From JBBSBL01 sp038251325 (GTDB taxonomy: Bacteria > Actinomycetota > Thermoleophilia > Solirubrobacterales > Solirubrobacteraceae), in contig JBBSBL010000002.1 of the NCBI GenBank assembly GCA_038251325.1, positions 1 to 64,000 of the forward strand: DNA of 64,000 bases, written 5' to 3'. The position numbers and the translations under genes are program-made. Below, one piece after another: positions 39,651 through 49,639 of the stretch; within the stretch, counting starts at the first letter, position 1, and the number at the start of each line of letters is the position of its first letter. The notes below the pieces were generated by a model. That model was given only the letters and a program-made list of their open reading frames with translations. It made no database searches and was not told where the DNA came from.

Positions 39651-40694
39651 CTACGCCGCGACCTCCACGCCCACCATGTCCTCCGAGCGCAGGTCGCCCT
39701 CCACGGCGAGCACCGCGTCCAGCGCGGCGATCGCGACGGCGAGCTGCGCTTCGTCGGGCTCGCGGGTGGTGAGCTTCTGCAGCTGCAGGCCCGGCCACAT
39801 CACGCCGCGGACCCAGCGCTTGCGGCGGTTGCGGCCCGCCCACTTGATGATCTCGAACGAGATCCCCGCGATGAGCGGCACGCCGATGATCCGGGTGAAG
39901 AGCAGCCAGTACCAGGCCGGGAGGCCGATCGGCGCGAAGACGAAGATCGCGACGATCATGACGACGAGCAGGAAGCTCGTCCCGCAGCGCGGGTGCAGCC
40001 GCGAGTAGAGCTTCGCCCGCTCCGGGGTCAGCGTGTCCGCCGCCTCGTAGGCGGCGATGACCTTGTGCTCCGCGCCGTGGTACTCGAAGACCCGTCGCAG
40101 GTCGCGCAGGCGCGAGAGCAGCACGAGGTAGCCGAGGAAGATGGCGGTCCGCACCACCCCCTCCACGAGCCAGAAGAGGACGGCGGAGTCGAGCTGGTCC
40201 TTGATCAGCGAGGTGAGCCCGACCGGCGCGATGAAGAAGAGCCCGATCGCGAAGATCAGGGCGAGGACGACGGTCCCCACCCACGCCCCGCTGGAGATCT
40301 CCTCCTCGCCCTCGGGCAGCTGGGCGTTGGCGGAGATGCCGAGCGCCTTGAAGCCGATCGAGAGCGACTCGGCGAGCGCGACGACGCCGCGGATCACCGG
40401 CCAGCGGTAGACCCGGTGGCGACGGGTCCAGGCGACGAGCGGGTTCGCGGTGACCTCGATCTCGCCGAGGGCGTCCTCGGGCGCACCGTCGGGCGCGGGC
40501 GCACGCACCGCCACCGCCCACGTGGAGACGCCGCGCATCATCACGCCCTCGAGCACCGCCTGGCCGCCGACCGGCGCGTCGCGCTGGGCCATCAGCCGCC
40601 CGTCGGGCAGCACGGTCTGCGCGGCGTCCCGCGACGCCGGGCCGGCGCCGTTCGCCGACGCCCCGGCCTCCGCGCGCTCGGCGCGGGCGATCAC
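39651..40694 (-). CDS. DUF1385 (YqhQ-like) membrane protein
   Basis: 347 residues. The family signature VGGQAVLEGVMMRG lies near residue 42, followed by RVYRWPVIRGVVALAESLSIGFKAL, EYHGAEHKVIAAYE near 208, LHPRCGTSFLLVV, and RGVMWPGLQLQKLTTREPDE near the C-terminus. Four to five membrane helices are evident. Function is not established. The gene is commonly found next to rpmE and prfA in Gram-positive bacteria, as here. Confidence 0.9.
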   Translation of the reverse strand: MIARAERAEAGASANGAGPASRDAAQTVLPDGRLMAQRDAPVGGQAVLEGVMMRGVSTWAVAVRAPAPDGAPEDALGEIEVTANPLVAWTRRHRVYRWPVIRGVVALAESLSIGFKALGISANAQLPEGEEEISSGAWVGTVVLALIFAIGLFFIAPVGLTSLIKDQLDSAVLFWLVEGVVRTAIFLGYLVLLSRLRDLRRVFEYHGAEHKVIAAYEAADTLTPERAKLYSRLHPRCGTSFLLVVMIVAIFVFAPIGLPAWYWLLFTRIIGVPLIAGISFEIIKWAGRNRRKRWVRGVMWPGLQLQKLTTREPDEAQLAVAIAALDAVLAVEGDLRSEDMVGVEVAA

Positions 40695-40716
40695 GGAGCG
40701 CCCACCACGCCGCCGG

Positions 40717-40953
40717 CTAGCCGGCGGCCTTCTCGGCCTGGCGCTGCTCGGCCTGGCGCTTGGCGGCGCGGCGCTGGAAGCGCTCGACGCGACCGCCGGT
40801 GTCCACGAGCTTCTGCTTGCCGGTGTAGAACGGGTGGCAGTTCGAGCAGATCTCGACGTGGATCTCGGACTGGGTCGAGCGGGTGGTGAACTCGTTGCCG
40901 CACGTGCAACGGACGTGGGCCTCGACGTATTCGGGATGGATCTCGGTCTTCAT
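40717..40953 (-). CDS. rpmE: Ribosomal protein bL31
   Basis: 78 residues from ATG 40953. It starts MKTEIHPEYVEAHVRCTCGN and contains CxC plus CxxC (CTCGNEF, ICSNCHPFYTGKQK), the zinc-binding form of bL31. A basic C-terminal tail (QRRAAKRQAEQRQAEKAAG) extends it slightly beyond the usual 66-74 residues. The frame is open upstream but noncoding. It is followed by the DUF1385 gene 22 bp later. Confidence 0.96.
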   Translation of the reverse strand: MKTEIHPEYVEAHVRCTCGNEFTTRSTQSEIHVEICSNCHPFYTGKQKLVDTGGRVERFQRRAAKRQAEQRQAEKAAG

Positions 40954-40996
40954 GGCTCTGCGGTCCAGTCTAGCGAGCGACCCCAGGGGCCCCTGC

Positions 40997-41746
40997 TCAG
41001 GCGGGGCAGGTCGCCGCGAGCGAGTTGTTGGCGCGGTTGGGATCCGCGATGAGGCCCGAGGGATCCGCCACGACCCGTGGCGGCGCGGCGGGATCACAGG
41101 CCGGCCCGGCGAAGCGCACGACGTCCTGGGCGCCCGGCCCGAGCGCCGGCAGCCGCTTGGTGACCAGCGCGGCGCCGCCCGCCTCCAGGGAGACCGTCGT
41201 GGCGCCGGAGCGGCCGCGGCCGACGTTGCGCACGACCGCGACGTAGCGGAAGACGCCCGGGCGCTCACCACGGTGGACGGCGACGCCGAGCACGGCGAGG
41301 TCGCCTCGCAGATCGCCCTGGACGCAGCGCCCGGTGACCTTCTGGGCGACCCGCCGCACGCGGCCGCGGGAGTCGAGCCAGCGGAAGCGCACGACCATGC
41401 GGTAGGTGGCGGGGGTCGGCAGGTTGTTGACCGTCTTGCGCACCAGGTAGCCGCCGACGCCGCGGTCGGAGTAGGTCCAGGTCGAGAGCCCGTCCCCGCT
41501 CACGCGGTGGTAGGCGCCGGGGCCCGAGCGGCTGTAGAGGTCGAAGCGCAGGCCGAGGCGCTTGAACCGCGGCGCCGCGCGCAACCCGGCCCGGACCGTC
41601 AGCAGGCGGGCCTGGGGATCGGGCGAGGACTGGCAGGTCACGAGCTTGGCCGAGTGCGACAGCCGCCGGGCCTGCGCGGCGGCCGGAGCGAGCAGCGCGG
41701 TGGCCGCGAGCGCGGCGAGGAGCAGCATGGAGAGATGGCGCTTCAT
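40997..41746 (-). CDS. Secreted protein of unknown function with a CARDB-like C-terminus
   Basis: 249 residues with a clear signal peptide (KRHLSMLLLAALAATALLAP, cleavage near AQA). The middle (about 55-140) is a predicted beta domain with RFDLYSRSGPGAYHRVSG. The C-terminal part resembles a CARDB/Ig-like repeat: VAVVRNVGRGRSGATTVSLE, then LPALGPGAQDVVRFAG and IADPNRANNS. It probably acts outside the cell. Four cysteines could form disulfides. It is 43 bp upstream of rpmE on the same strand but probably has its own role. Confidence 0.72.
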   Translation of the reverse strand: MKRHLSMLLLAALAATALLAPAAAQARRLSHSAKLVTCQSSPDPQARLLTVRAGLRAAPRFKRLGLRFDLYSRSGPGAYHRVSGDGLSTWTYSDRGVGGYLVRKTVNNLPTPATYRMVVRFRWLDSRGRVRRVAQKVTGRCVQGDLRGDLAVLGVAVHRGERPGVFRYVAVVRNVGRGRSGATTVSLEAGGAALVTKRLPALGPGAQDVVRFAGPACDPAAPPRVVADPSGLIADPNRANNSLAATCPA

Positions 41747-41822
41747 GATCCGCCCTCTCTAACCCCGGCTCACGCCGGAAGTTGCGCCGCGGCGACGGCC
41801 GGCGCCGGCGCCCCTGCACCGC

Positions 41823-43562
41823 TCAGGTGATCTGGTAGAGCGGGCCGTCGCCGCCCTCGGGCGGGGTGAGCCGCCCGCCCTTCGCGGTGATGGCGCCGCA
41901 CTGCACGCAGTTGGTGTAGTTGACGATCACGTCGACCAGGCCCTCCTGCGGCGCGTCCTCGGGGATCTCGTACACCCCGGCCGGGCACATCCACACCCAG
42001 GTCTCGGCCACCTCGCGCGGCACGCGCTTCTGCACGCGGATGTGGTTCGGCGCGTCGTCGCGGGTGTGGTTCCCGGTGATGTAGACGCTGGAGAGCTTGT
42101 CGAAGGTCAGCTTGCCGTCGGGCTTCGGGTAGGAGTCCTTCGTGTCGCCGATGAACATCGGCTGGACGTCGTTGCGGTGCAGCGTCCAGCGCCCGCCGGG
42201 GAACCGGCCCTTGGTGGCGATCATGAGGTTGACGAGCGGGCCGCCCTTGATCAGCCCCTTGGCGAAGGGCTGGCGCGTGTTGCGGACCTCGAAGAGCTCG
42301 GACCCGATGAAGGACTCCTCGACCCGGGTCTCGTAGTCCGAGAGCTGCCCGCGGCCGGTGAGCTGCGCGTAGATCGCCTCGGCGGCGTAGATGCCGGACT
42401 GGATCGCGTAGTGGACGCCCTTGAGCGCCGCGAGGTTCACGAGCCCCGCCGCGTCGCCGACGAGCAGCGCGCCGGGCGCGCTGAGCTTCGGCATCGCCCA
42501 GTAGCCGCCGGCCGGGATCGCCTTGGCGCCCCACGTCACCCGCTCGCCGCCCTCGAGGATCTCGCGCACGAGCTTGTGGGTCTTGAACTGCTGGAGCAGG
42601 TCGTGCGCCGAGGTCGTCGCGTCCGCGTAGTCGAGGTCGATGACGAAGCCGATCGAGACGAGGTCGTCGCCGGTCCTCTCGTCCTTCATCGGATAGATCC
42701 ACGAGCCGCCGATCTGGTGGTAGCGGGCCGAGATCTTCAGCGGCCAGCCGGCCAGCGTGTGGATCACGCGGTCCAGCGGCTTGGGGACCTTCCAGATCTC
42801 CTTGACCCCGAGCTCCCAGACCATCGGCTCGCGGCCCTCGGCGAGGTCGAACTCCCGGATCGCGGCCCCGGTGAGGCTGCCCCAGCAGCCGTCGGCGAGC
42901 ACGGTGGCCTTCGCCACGACGTCCGCGCCGGGCTCGAAGTTGCCGAGCTCCTCGCCGTCCTTGCCGCGGCCCTTGTCGCCCGAGCGGACGCCTTGGATGG
43001 CGCCGTCGGTGACCAGGAGCTGCGTGGCGGCGGTCTCGGTGAGGATGTAGGCGCCGGCCTCCTCGGCCTGGCGCTGCATGTAGCGGCACAGCCCGGCGAC
43101 CGAGACGACCTCGTTGCCGTGGTTGCGCTGGGGCGGCGGGGGCGGGATCCGGACCTTGGTGCGCCGGCTGGGCAGGAGGTAGATCGCCTCCTTCTCGACC
43201 TCGCCGTAGGCGAAGCCCTCCTCGCGCCACTGCTCGCGGGTCAGGTCGGGGAAGAGGTCCTGCAGCGGCCCGGGGCGCATGATCGCGCCGGAGAGGTTGT
43301 GGCCGCCGCACGTCTTGGCCTTCTCGATGACCGCCACGGGGACCTCGCCCAGGCGCTCGAGCGTCTCGGGGTCGTCGGCCAGGAGCTGGAGGAGGCGGTT
43401 CGCGCAGGCGAGGCCGCCGGTGCCGCCGCCGGCGATCACGACCCCGACCTCGATCCGCTCGTCCTCGGGATCGAGCTCGCGCTTGACGAACTCGGCCGGC
43501 GAGTCCACCGGAGGCGGGAACTCGCTCGGCGCGACGTGGCCGTTGCCGTTCCGAGGAGCCAT
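41823..43562 (-). CDS. Electron transfer flavoprotein-quinone oxidoreductase (ETF-QO)
   Basis: 579 residues from ATG 43562, 2 bp after the etfA stop. It passes electrons from reduced ETF to the membrane quinone pool. The FAD motif VVIAGGGTGGLACANRLLQL lies near 42, with CGGHNLSGAIMRP, GNEVVSVAGLCRYMQRQAEE, and LLVGDAAGLVNLAALKGVHYAI near 375. The C-terminal [4Fe-4S] region has C526 (CPAGVYE), C552 and C555 (NCVQCGAI). The fourth cysteine of the usual CxxCxxC is I558, so one cluster ligand is missing. The end, PPEGGDGPLYQIT, matches the family. Co-operonic with etfB and etfA. Confidence 0.93.
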   Translation of the reverse strand: MAPRNGNGHVAPSEFPPPVDSPAEFVKRELDPEDERIEVGVVIAGGGTGGLACANRLLQLLADDPETLERLGEVPVAVIEKAKTCGGHNLSGAIMRPGPLQDLFPDLTREQWREEGFAYGEVEKEAIYLLPSRRTKVRIPPPPPQRNHGNEVVSVAGLCRYMQRQAEEAGAYILTETAATQLLVTDGAIQGVRSGDKGRGKDGEELGNFEPGADVVAKATVLADGCWGSLTGAAIREFDLAEGREPMVWELGVKEIWKVPKPLDRVIHTLAGWPLKISARYHQIGGSWIYPMKDERTGDDLVSIGFVIDLDYADATTSAHDLLQQFKTHKLVREILEGGERVTWGAKAIPAGGYWAMPKLSAPGALLVGDAAGLVNLAALKGVHYAIQSGIYAAEAIYAQLTGRGQLSDYETRVEESFIGSELFEVRNTRQPFAKGLIKGGPLVNLMIATKGRFPGGRWTLHRNDVQPMFIGDTKDSYPKPDGKLTFDKLSSVYITGNHTRDDAPNHIRVQKRVPREVAETWVWMCPAGVYEIPEDAPQEGLVDVIVNYTNCVQCGAITAKGGRLTPPEGGDGPLYQIT

Positions 43563-43564
43563 CG

Positions 43565-44542
43565 CTACGAGGCCTGCTTGGCCTTCACGGCCTCCGTGAG
43601 CTTCGGCAGGATCTTGTTCAGGTCGCCGACGATCCCCAGATCGGAGAACTCGAAGATCGGGGCGTTCGCGTCCTTGTTGATCGCCACGATGTTCTCCGAG
43701 CCCTGCATGCCGACCTTGTGCTGGATCGCGCCCGAGATGCCGGCGGCCAGGTAGAGCTTCGGCGCCACCGTCTTGCCGGTCTGGCCGATCTGCGCCGCGT
43801 AGGGGTACCAGCCGGCGTCGACGACCGCCCGGGTGGCGGCGACCGCGCCGCCGAACGCGCCGGCGAGGTCCTCGCAGAGCCCGAAGCCCTCGGCGGCTCC
43901 GAGGCCGCGGCCGCCGGCGACGAGCACGTCGGCGTCCTCGATGTTCACGTCGGCGCCACGCTGCTCGCCGCGCTGGACCATCGTCGCCTGGGTCGACCAC
44001 GGCGAGTACTCCACGTCGACGTCGACGACCTGCGCCGGGCCGCTCCCGGACTCGCGGACCTCGAACGCGTTGATGCGCCCGATGATGATCCCGTGGTCAC
44101 CATGGTAGTGGGAGACCGAGATCTGGGAGTCCTGCAGGATCGGGCGCTCGGCCACGAGCTTGCCGTCCTGCGCGCCGACCGCGGTGACCTCCATCGTCAC
44201 GCCGGCCTTCAGGCGGGCGGCGAGGCCGGCGCCGATCTCGAAGCCGAGCAGGCCGCCGCCGAACAGCGCGTAGGCGTAGCCATCCTCGGCCATGACCTTG
44301 GCCATGACGTCGATGACCGGCTGCGCGAGGCCCTCGGGGCCCTTCGCGCGGTAGACCTTCGCCGCGCCGTAGGTGCCCAGGCCGGCGAGCAGCTCGTCGT
44401 TGAGGTCCTCGCCGCCGACGACCACGACGGCGCACTCGCCGCCGATCTGCTTGGCGAGCTCGGCGCCCTCGGAGACGGCGCCGAGCGAGTTCTTGTTGAT
44501 CGCGCCCTCGCGGTGGAGCGCGTAGACCAGGATGTTGGACAT
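43565..44542 (-). CDS. etfA: Electron transfer flavoprotein subunit alpha
   Basis: 325 residues from ATG 44542. N-terminal domain starts NILVYALHREGAINKNSLGA. The C-terminal FAD-binding domain has VLVAGGRGLGAAEGFGL, GAFGGAVAATRAVVDAGW, IGQTGKTVAPKLYLAAGISG and IVAINKDANAPIFEFSDLGI. ETF collects electrons from acyl-CoA dehydrogenases, two of which are encoded nearby. The gene starts 2 bp after the etfB stop. Confidence 0.96.
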   Translation of the reverse strand: MSNILVYALHREGAINKNSLGAVSEGAELAKQIGGECAVVVVGGEDLNDELLAGLGTYGAAKVYRAKGPEGLAQPVIDVMAKVMAEDGYAYALFGGGLLGFEIGAGLAARLKAGVTMEVTAVGAQDGKLVAERPILQDSQISVSHYHGDHGIIIGRINAFEVRESGSGPAQVVDVDVEYSPWSTQATMVQRGEQRGADVNIEDADVLVAGGRGLGAAEGFGLCEDLAGAFGGAVAATRAVVDAGWYPYAAQIGQTGKTVAPKLYLAAGISGAIQHKVGMQGSENIVAINKDANAPIFEFSDLGIVGDLNKILPKLTEAVKAKQAS

Positions 44543-44544
44543 GC

Positions 44545-45336
44545 TCAGATCAGCTTCCTCTCGTCGAGCCAGGCGACGATCTGCTCGACCGTTTCGTTGG
44601 TGTCCTCGTCCTCGATGATCTGGCCGGACTCCTTGGCGGGCGGCGCCTTGAAGTCGCCACACTGGACGCGGGAGCCGTCGCCGCCGACCATCGAGGTGTC
44701 GATGCCGGCCTCGCCGGCGCCGAGCTTCTCGAGCGGCTTCTTCTTGGCGCCCATGATCGCCTTGAGCGACGGGTAGCGCGGCTCGTTGATCGCGTCGCCG
44801 ACGGAGATGACCGCCGGCAGGGCGACCTCGACGGTGTCGTAGCCGTACTCGGCCTGGCGCTCGCAGCGCAGCTTGCCGTCGGCGACGTCCATCTTGATGA
44901 CCTGGGTGAGCGAGGGCATCTTCAGGTGGTCGGCCACGACGGCGCCGATCGTGTAGCACTCGCCGTCGTCGGACTGCTGGCCCAGGAGGACGAGGTCCGG
45001 CGACTCCTTCTCGAGCGTCTTGGCCAGCGCGTAGCCGGTGGCGGCGACGTCGGAGCCGGCCAGCGCCTCGTCGGCCAGGTGGACCGAGCGGTCGGCGCCG
45101 AGCGACACGGCCTTGTGCAGGGCGCGCAGCGCGGAGTCGGGGCCCATGGTGACGGCCACGACCTCCTCGACCGGCACCGCGCCGCCCTCCTTGATCTGCA
45201 TGGCCGCCTCGATGGCGTGGGTGTCATAGGGGTTGAGGTTCTTCTCCCCGCTGCGATCCAGGCGCCCCGTCGAGGCGTCGATGCGCTTCTCGACGGCGGC
45301 GTCCGGCACTTCCTTGACCAGGACGGCGATCTTCAA
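44545..45336 (-). CDS. etfB: Electron transfer flavoprotein subunit beta
   Basis: 263 residues. The start is TTG at 45336, backed by a strong ribosome-binding site (AAGGAGG at 45350-45344) eight bases before it. Motifs: KIAVLVKEVPDAAVEKRID, NPYDTHAIEAAMQIKE, VVAVTMGPDSALRALHKAVSLGADR and the AMP-site region DLVLLGQQSDDGECYTIGAVVADHL. It is first in the etfB-etfA-ETF-QO operon. A palindrome upstream may bind a repressor. Confidence 0.96.
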   Translation of the reverse strand: MKIAVLVKEVPDAAVEKRIDASTGRLDRSGEKNLNPYDTHAIEAAMQIKEGGAVPVEEVVAVTMGPDSALRALHKAVSLGADRSVHLADEALAGSDVAATGYALAKTLEKESPDLVLLGQQSDDGECYTIGAVVADHLKMPSLTQVIKMDVADGKLRCERQAEYGYDTVEVALPAVISVGDAINEPRYPSLKAIMGAKKKPLEKLGAGEAGIDTSMVGGDGSRVQCGDFKAPPAKESGQIIEDEDTNETVEQIVAWLDERKLI

Positions 45337-45379
45337 CTCACAGCCTCCTTACAGACAAACGGGTGTTCGATCCTACAGG

Positions 45380-45397
45380 ATTGACTGACGAGTCAAT
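45380..45397. promoter_or_regulatory. 18-bp palindrome upstream of etfB, probable operator
   Basis: ATTGACT-GACG-AGTCAAT is a perfect inverted repeat (7+4+7), 43 bp before the etfB start. On the - strand it contains TTGACT, followed 15 bp later by TAGGAT (45374-45369), a possible though tightly spaced promoter. The core TTGAC-N6-GTCAA resembles the TTGAC-N5-GTCAA palindrome at 32686. TetR-type control by acyl-CoA is a reasonable guess. Confidence 0.55.
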
Positions 45398-45454
45398 CGG
45401 ACTGGCTGGGACCGGTCCGCGCCCTTGGATGGGGACGGGCGCGGGACCGACGTT

Positions 45455-45862
45455 CTACTGCACTACGGCGCCGCGGATGAAGTCGATGATCTCGGTGGTC
45501 GGCGCACCCGGGGTGAAGACCGCGGCGACGCCGAGGCGCTCGAGCTCGGGGATGTCGTCCGCGGGGATCGTGCCGCCCACCGTCACCACGACGTCGTCGA
45601 CGCCCTGGCCCTTGAGCAGCTCCACGATGCGCGGGACGAGCGTCATGTGCGCGCCCGAGAGGATCGAGAGCCCGACGGCGTCCGCGTCCTCCTGGATGAC
45701 GGTCTCGACGATCTGCTCGGGCGTCTGGTGCAGGCCCGTGTAGATGACCTCCATGCCGGCGTCCCGCAGCGCCCGGGCGATGATCTTCGCGCCGCGGTCG
45801 TGGCCGTCGAGCCCGGGCTTGGCCACGACGACGCGGATCTTCTTCTCGGAGGTGACGCTCAT
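45455..45862 (-). CDS. icmB: Acyl-CoA mutase small subunit, B12-binding
   Basis: 135 residues, a stand-alone cobalamin-binding domain. KIRVVVAKPGLDGHDRGAKI holds the DxHxxG motif whose histidine ligates cobalt. VGLSILSGAHM and VVVTVGGTIPADDIPEL complete the B12 fold. Size and separate coding match IcmB of isobutyryl-CoA mutase and the small subunit of two-subunit methylmalonyl-CoA mutases. The large subunit lies 80 bp upstream on the same strand. Confidence 0.88.
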   Translation of the reverse strand: MSVTSEKKIRVVVAKPGLDGHDRGAKIIARALRDAGMEVIYTGLHQTPEQIVETVIQEDADAVGLSILSGAHMTLVPRIVELLKGQGVDDVVVTVGGTIPADDIPELERLGVAAVFTPGAPTTEIIDFIRGAVVQ

Positions 45863-45942
45863 GGAGGGGCCGCCGCCGCGGCGGGGCGGACGGCGGGCGT
45901 CATGCTAGACAACCCCTCGCCGCCGCGGCCCGAGGCGGCGGT

Positions 45943-47604
<1,662 letters not shown>

Positions 47605-47663
47605 GGGGCGGAGTGTAGGGGCGAAGCTGGCCGCGCGGCCAGGGTGGGCGGGGCCCGGCCGGC

Positions 47664-48779
47664 TCAGCGGGCGATGTCGCCGAGCAGCGCCCGGGCGATG
47701 ACGAGGCGCTGGATCTCGCTCGTGCCCTCGTAGATCTCGGTCACCTTCGCGTCGCGGTAGTAGCGCTCGGCCGGGAAGTCGCGCATGTAGCCGTAGCCGC
47801 CGAGCACCTGGATCGCCTCCCCGGTCTGCCGCCGCGCGACGCCGCTGGCGAAGAGCTTGGCCTGCGCGCCCTCCACCGAGTGCGGGCGCCCGGCGTCCTT
47901 GAGCCGCGCGGCCCGATAGGTGAGCGCGCGGGCCGCCTCGATCTCGGTCTGCATGTCGGCGAGCTTCTGCTGGATCTGGCCGAGCGCGCCGATCGGCGCG
48001 CCGAAGGCCCGGCGCTCGCGGGCGTAGGCGGTGGCGCAGTCGAGTGCCGCCTGGGCGATGCCCACGGCCTGGGCGGCGATGCCGATCCGCCCGCCGTCCA
48101 TGGTCGAGAGCGCGACCCGCAGACCGGCCCCGGGTGGCCCGAGCCGCTCCGCGGGGACGGCGTCGAAGGCGAGGTCGGCGGTGTTGGAGGAGTGCAGCCC
48201 GAGCTTGTCCGCCTCGCCGGTGAGGCGCAGGCCGGACGCGCCGCGCCGGACGAGGAAGGCGGAGATCCCGTCGCCGTCCCGGGCGACGACGAGGATCTGG
48301 TCCGCATACGCCCCGTTGGTGATCCACTGCTTCGCGCCGTGGAGCGCGTCGTCGCGGAACGTCGTGCGGATCGCGCGCAGGTCGGAGCCGGCGCCCGGCT
48401 CGGTGAGGGCGATCGCGCCGAGCTCGTGGCCCTGGGCCAGTGGCGGCACCAGACGCTCGACCTGCTCCGGGGTCCCGTGGGCGAGCAGCGGAAGCGTGCC
48501 CACCGACGTGTGGACCGACACGGTCACCCCCACGCCGGCGTCGGCGCGCGAGAGCTCCTCGAGCACCAGGACGTAGGAGAGGAAATCCGCGCCGGCGCCG
48601 CCGTGGTCGGCGGGCACGCAGACGCCCATCAGCCCGAGCTCCCCGAGCGCCGGGAAGAGCTCGCGGGGGAAGTGGCGGTCGCGATCCCACGCCGGGGCGT
48701 GCGGCGCGACCTCCTCGGCCGCGAAGCGACGGGCGAGGTCGCGGATCGCCACCTGCTCGGGATCCAGTCCGTGGCTCAT
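47664..48779 (-). CDS. Acyl-CoA dehydrogenase
   Basis: 371 residues from ATG 48779, which overlaps the HAD gene's stop (ATGA). It oxidises an acyl-CoA to the enoyl-CoA with FAD and passes electrons to ETF. Motifs: IALTEPGAGSDLRAI near 123, KQWITNGAYADQILVVARDG, ALSTMDGGRIGIAAQAVGIAQAAL, YARERRAFGAPIGALGQIQQKLADM and the end YEGTSEIQRLVIARALLGD, whose Glu after Tyr is the likely base. Similar to short or branched-chain enzymes. It sits between the B12 mutase and HAD/thiolase genes. Confidence 0.93.
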   Translation of the reverse strand: MSHGLDPEQVAIRDLARRFAAEEVAPHAPAWDRDRHFPRELFPALGELGLMGVCVPADHGGAGADFLSYVLVLEELSRADAGVGVTVSVHTSVGTLPLLAHGTPEQVERLVPPLAQGHELGAIALTEPGAGSDLRAIRTTFRDDALHGAKQWITNGAYADQILVVARDGDGISAFLVRRGASGLRLTGEADKLGLHSSNTADLAFDAVPAERLGPPGAGLRVALSTMDGGRIGIAAQAVGIAQAALDCATAYARERRAFGAPIGALGQIQQKLADMQTEIEAARALTYRAARLKDAGRPHSVEGAQAKLFASGVARRQTGEAIQVLGGYGYMRDFPAERYYRDAKVTEIYEGTSEIQRLVIARALLGDIAR

Positions 48780-49624
48780 CGCCGGCGCCCGAGCGACGCG
48801 GCGGCGCGGCGTGGAGCGCCGGGGCGCGGAAGGCGCCGCGAGGGCGGCTCGGCGCGGCGCACGACCACCCGGCCAACCCCGCCGGCGGCCGCCGCGACAG
48901 CGATCGCCCCGACGAGCTTGAGCCGGCGCCCGAGCGTCTCGAAGCGGACGACCTCCCAACCCTCCTCGCGAGCGACCCGGGCCAGCGCGGCGTCGGGGTT
49001 CACGGCCACGGGGTGTCCGACGGCCCGGAGCATCGGGAGGTCGGACTCCGAGTCCGAGTAGGCGTAGGAGGCGGCGAGGTCGATCCCCTCGGCGGCGGCG
49101 AGCGCGCGGATCGCCTCGGCCTTGCCCTCGCGGTAGGTGAACGGGCCGCCCGGGCGGCCGGTGTAGACCCCGTCGACGACCTCGGAGCGGCTCCCGATGC
49201 CGCCGTCGAAGGTGAGCACGTGGGCGAGGAGGTCGGCGATTTCAGCGGATGCGGCCGTGCAGATGTAGATGCGGCGTCCCGCGTCCTGGTGGCCGAACGC
49301 GATCTCGAGCATCCGGGGGTAGACCCGGGGCAGGATGCCGGCCAGGACCTCGGGGCCCAGCCGCCGCAGGTCGCGCTCGCGCACGCCGGCGATCGCCTGC
49401 CCGATCCGCTCGCGCAGCGCGTCGGTCCCGGCGTCGGTGGAGCCCTCGAGGCGGAATCGCACGTTGGCCCACGCGTCCGCGGCCAGCCGACGACGGGAGA
49501 TCAGCCCCGCCCGGTACGCCGCCCGTCCGAACTCGAAGGCGGAGGAGCCCGCCATCAGCGTGCGGTCGAGATCGAAGAAGGCGGCGGCGCTCTCCGCCCT
49601 CCGCTCCTCGCTAGCGATGGACAC
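48776..49624 (-). CDS. HAD-IB family hydrolase (phosphatase)
   Basis: 282 residues from a GTG start at 49624. The nucleophile motif FFDLDRTLMAG lies near 16-26, motif II as RIYICTAASAEI near 118, and the acidic motif SYAYSDSESDLPML near 186-199. A helical cap lies between motifs I and II. The pattern matches HAD subfamily IB (phosphoserine phosphatase-like and lipid-phosphate relatives). A C-terminal hydrophobic stretch (LKLVGAIAVAAAAGGVG) could anchor it. The start lies 15 bp after the thiolase stop. Substrate unknown. Confidence 0.88.
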   Translation of the reverse strand: MSIASEERRAESAAAFFDLDRTLMAGSSAFEFGRAAYRAGLISRRRLAADAWANVRFRLEGSTDAGTDALRERIGQAIAGVRERDLRRLGPEVLAGILPRVYPRMLEIAFGHQDAGRRIYICTAASAEIADLLAHVLTFDGGIGSRSEVVDGVYTGRPGGPFTYREGKAEAIRALAAAEGIDLAASYAYSDSESDLPMLRAVGHPVAVNPDAALARVAREEGWEVVRFETLGRRLKLVGAIAVAAAAGGVGRVVVRRAEPPSRRLPRPGAPRRAAASLGRRR

Positions 49625-49639
49625 CGCCCCGGGCGCCGG

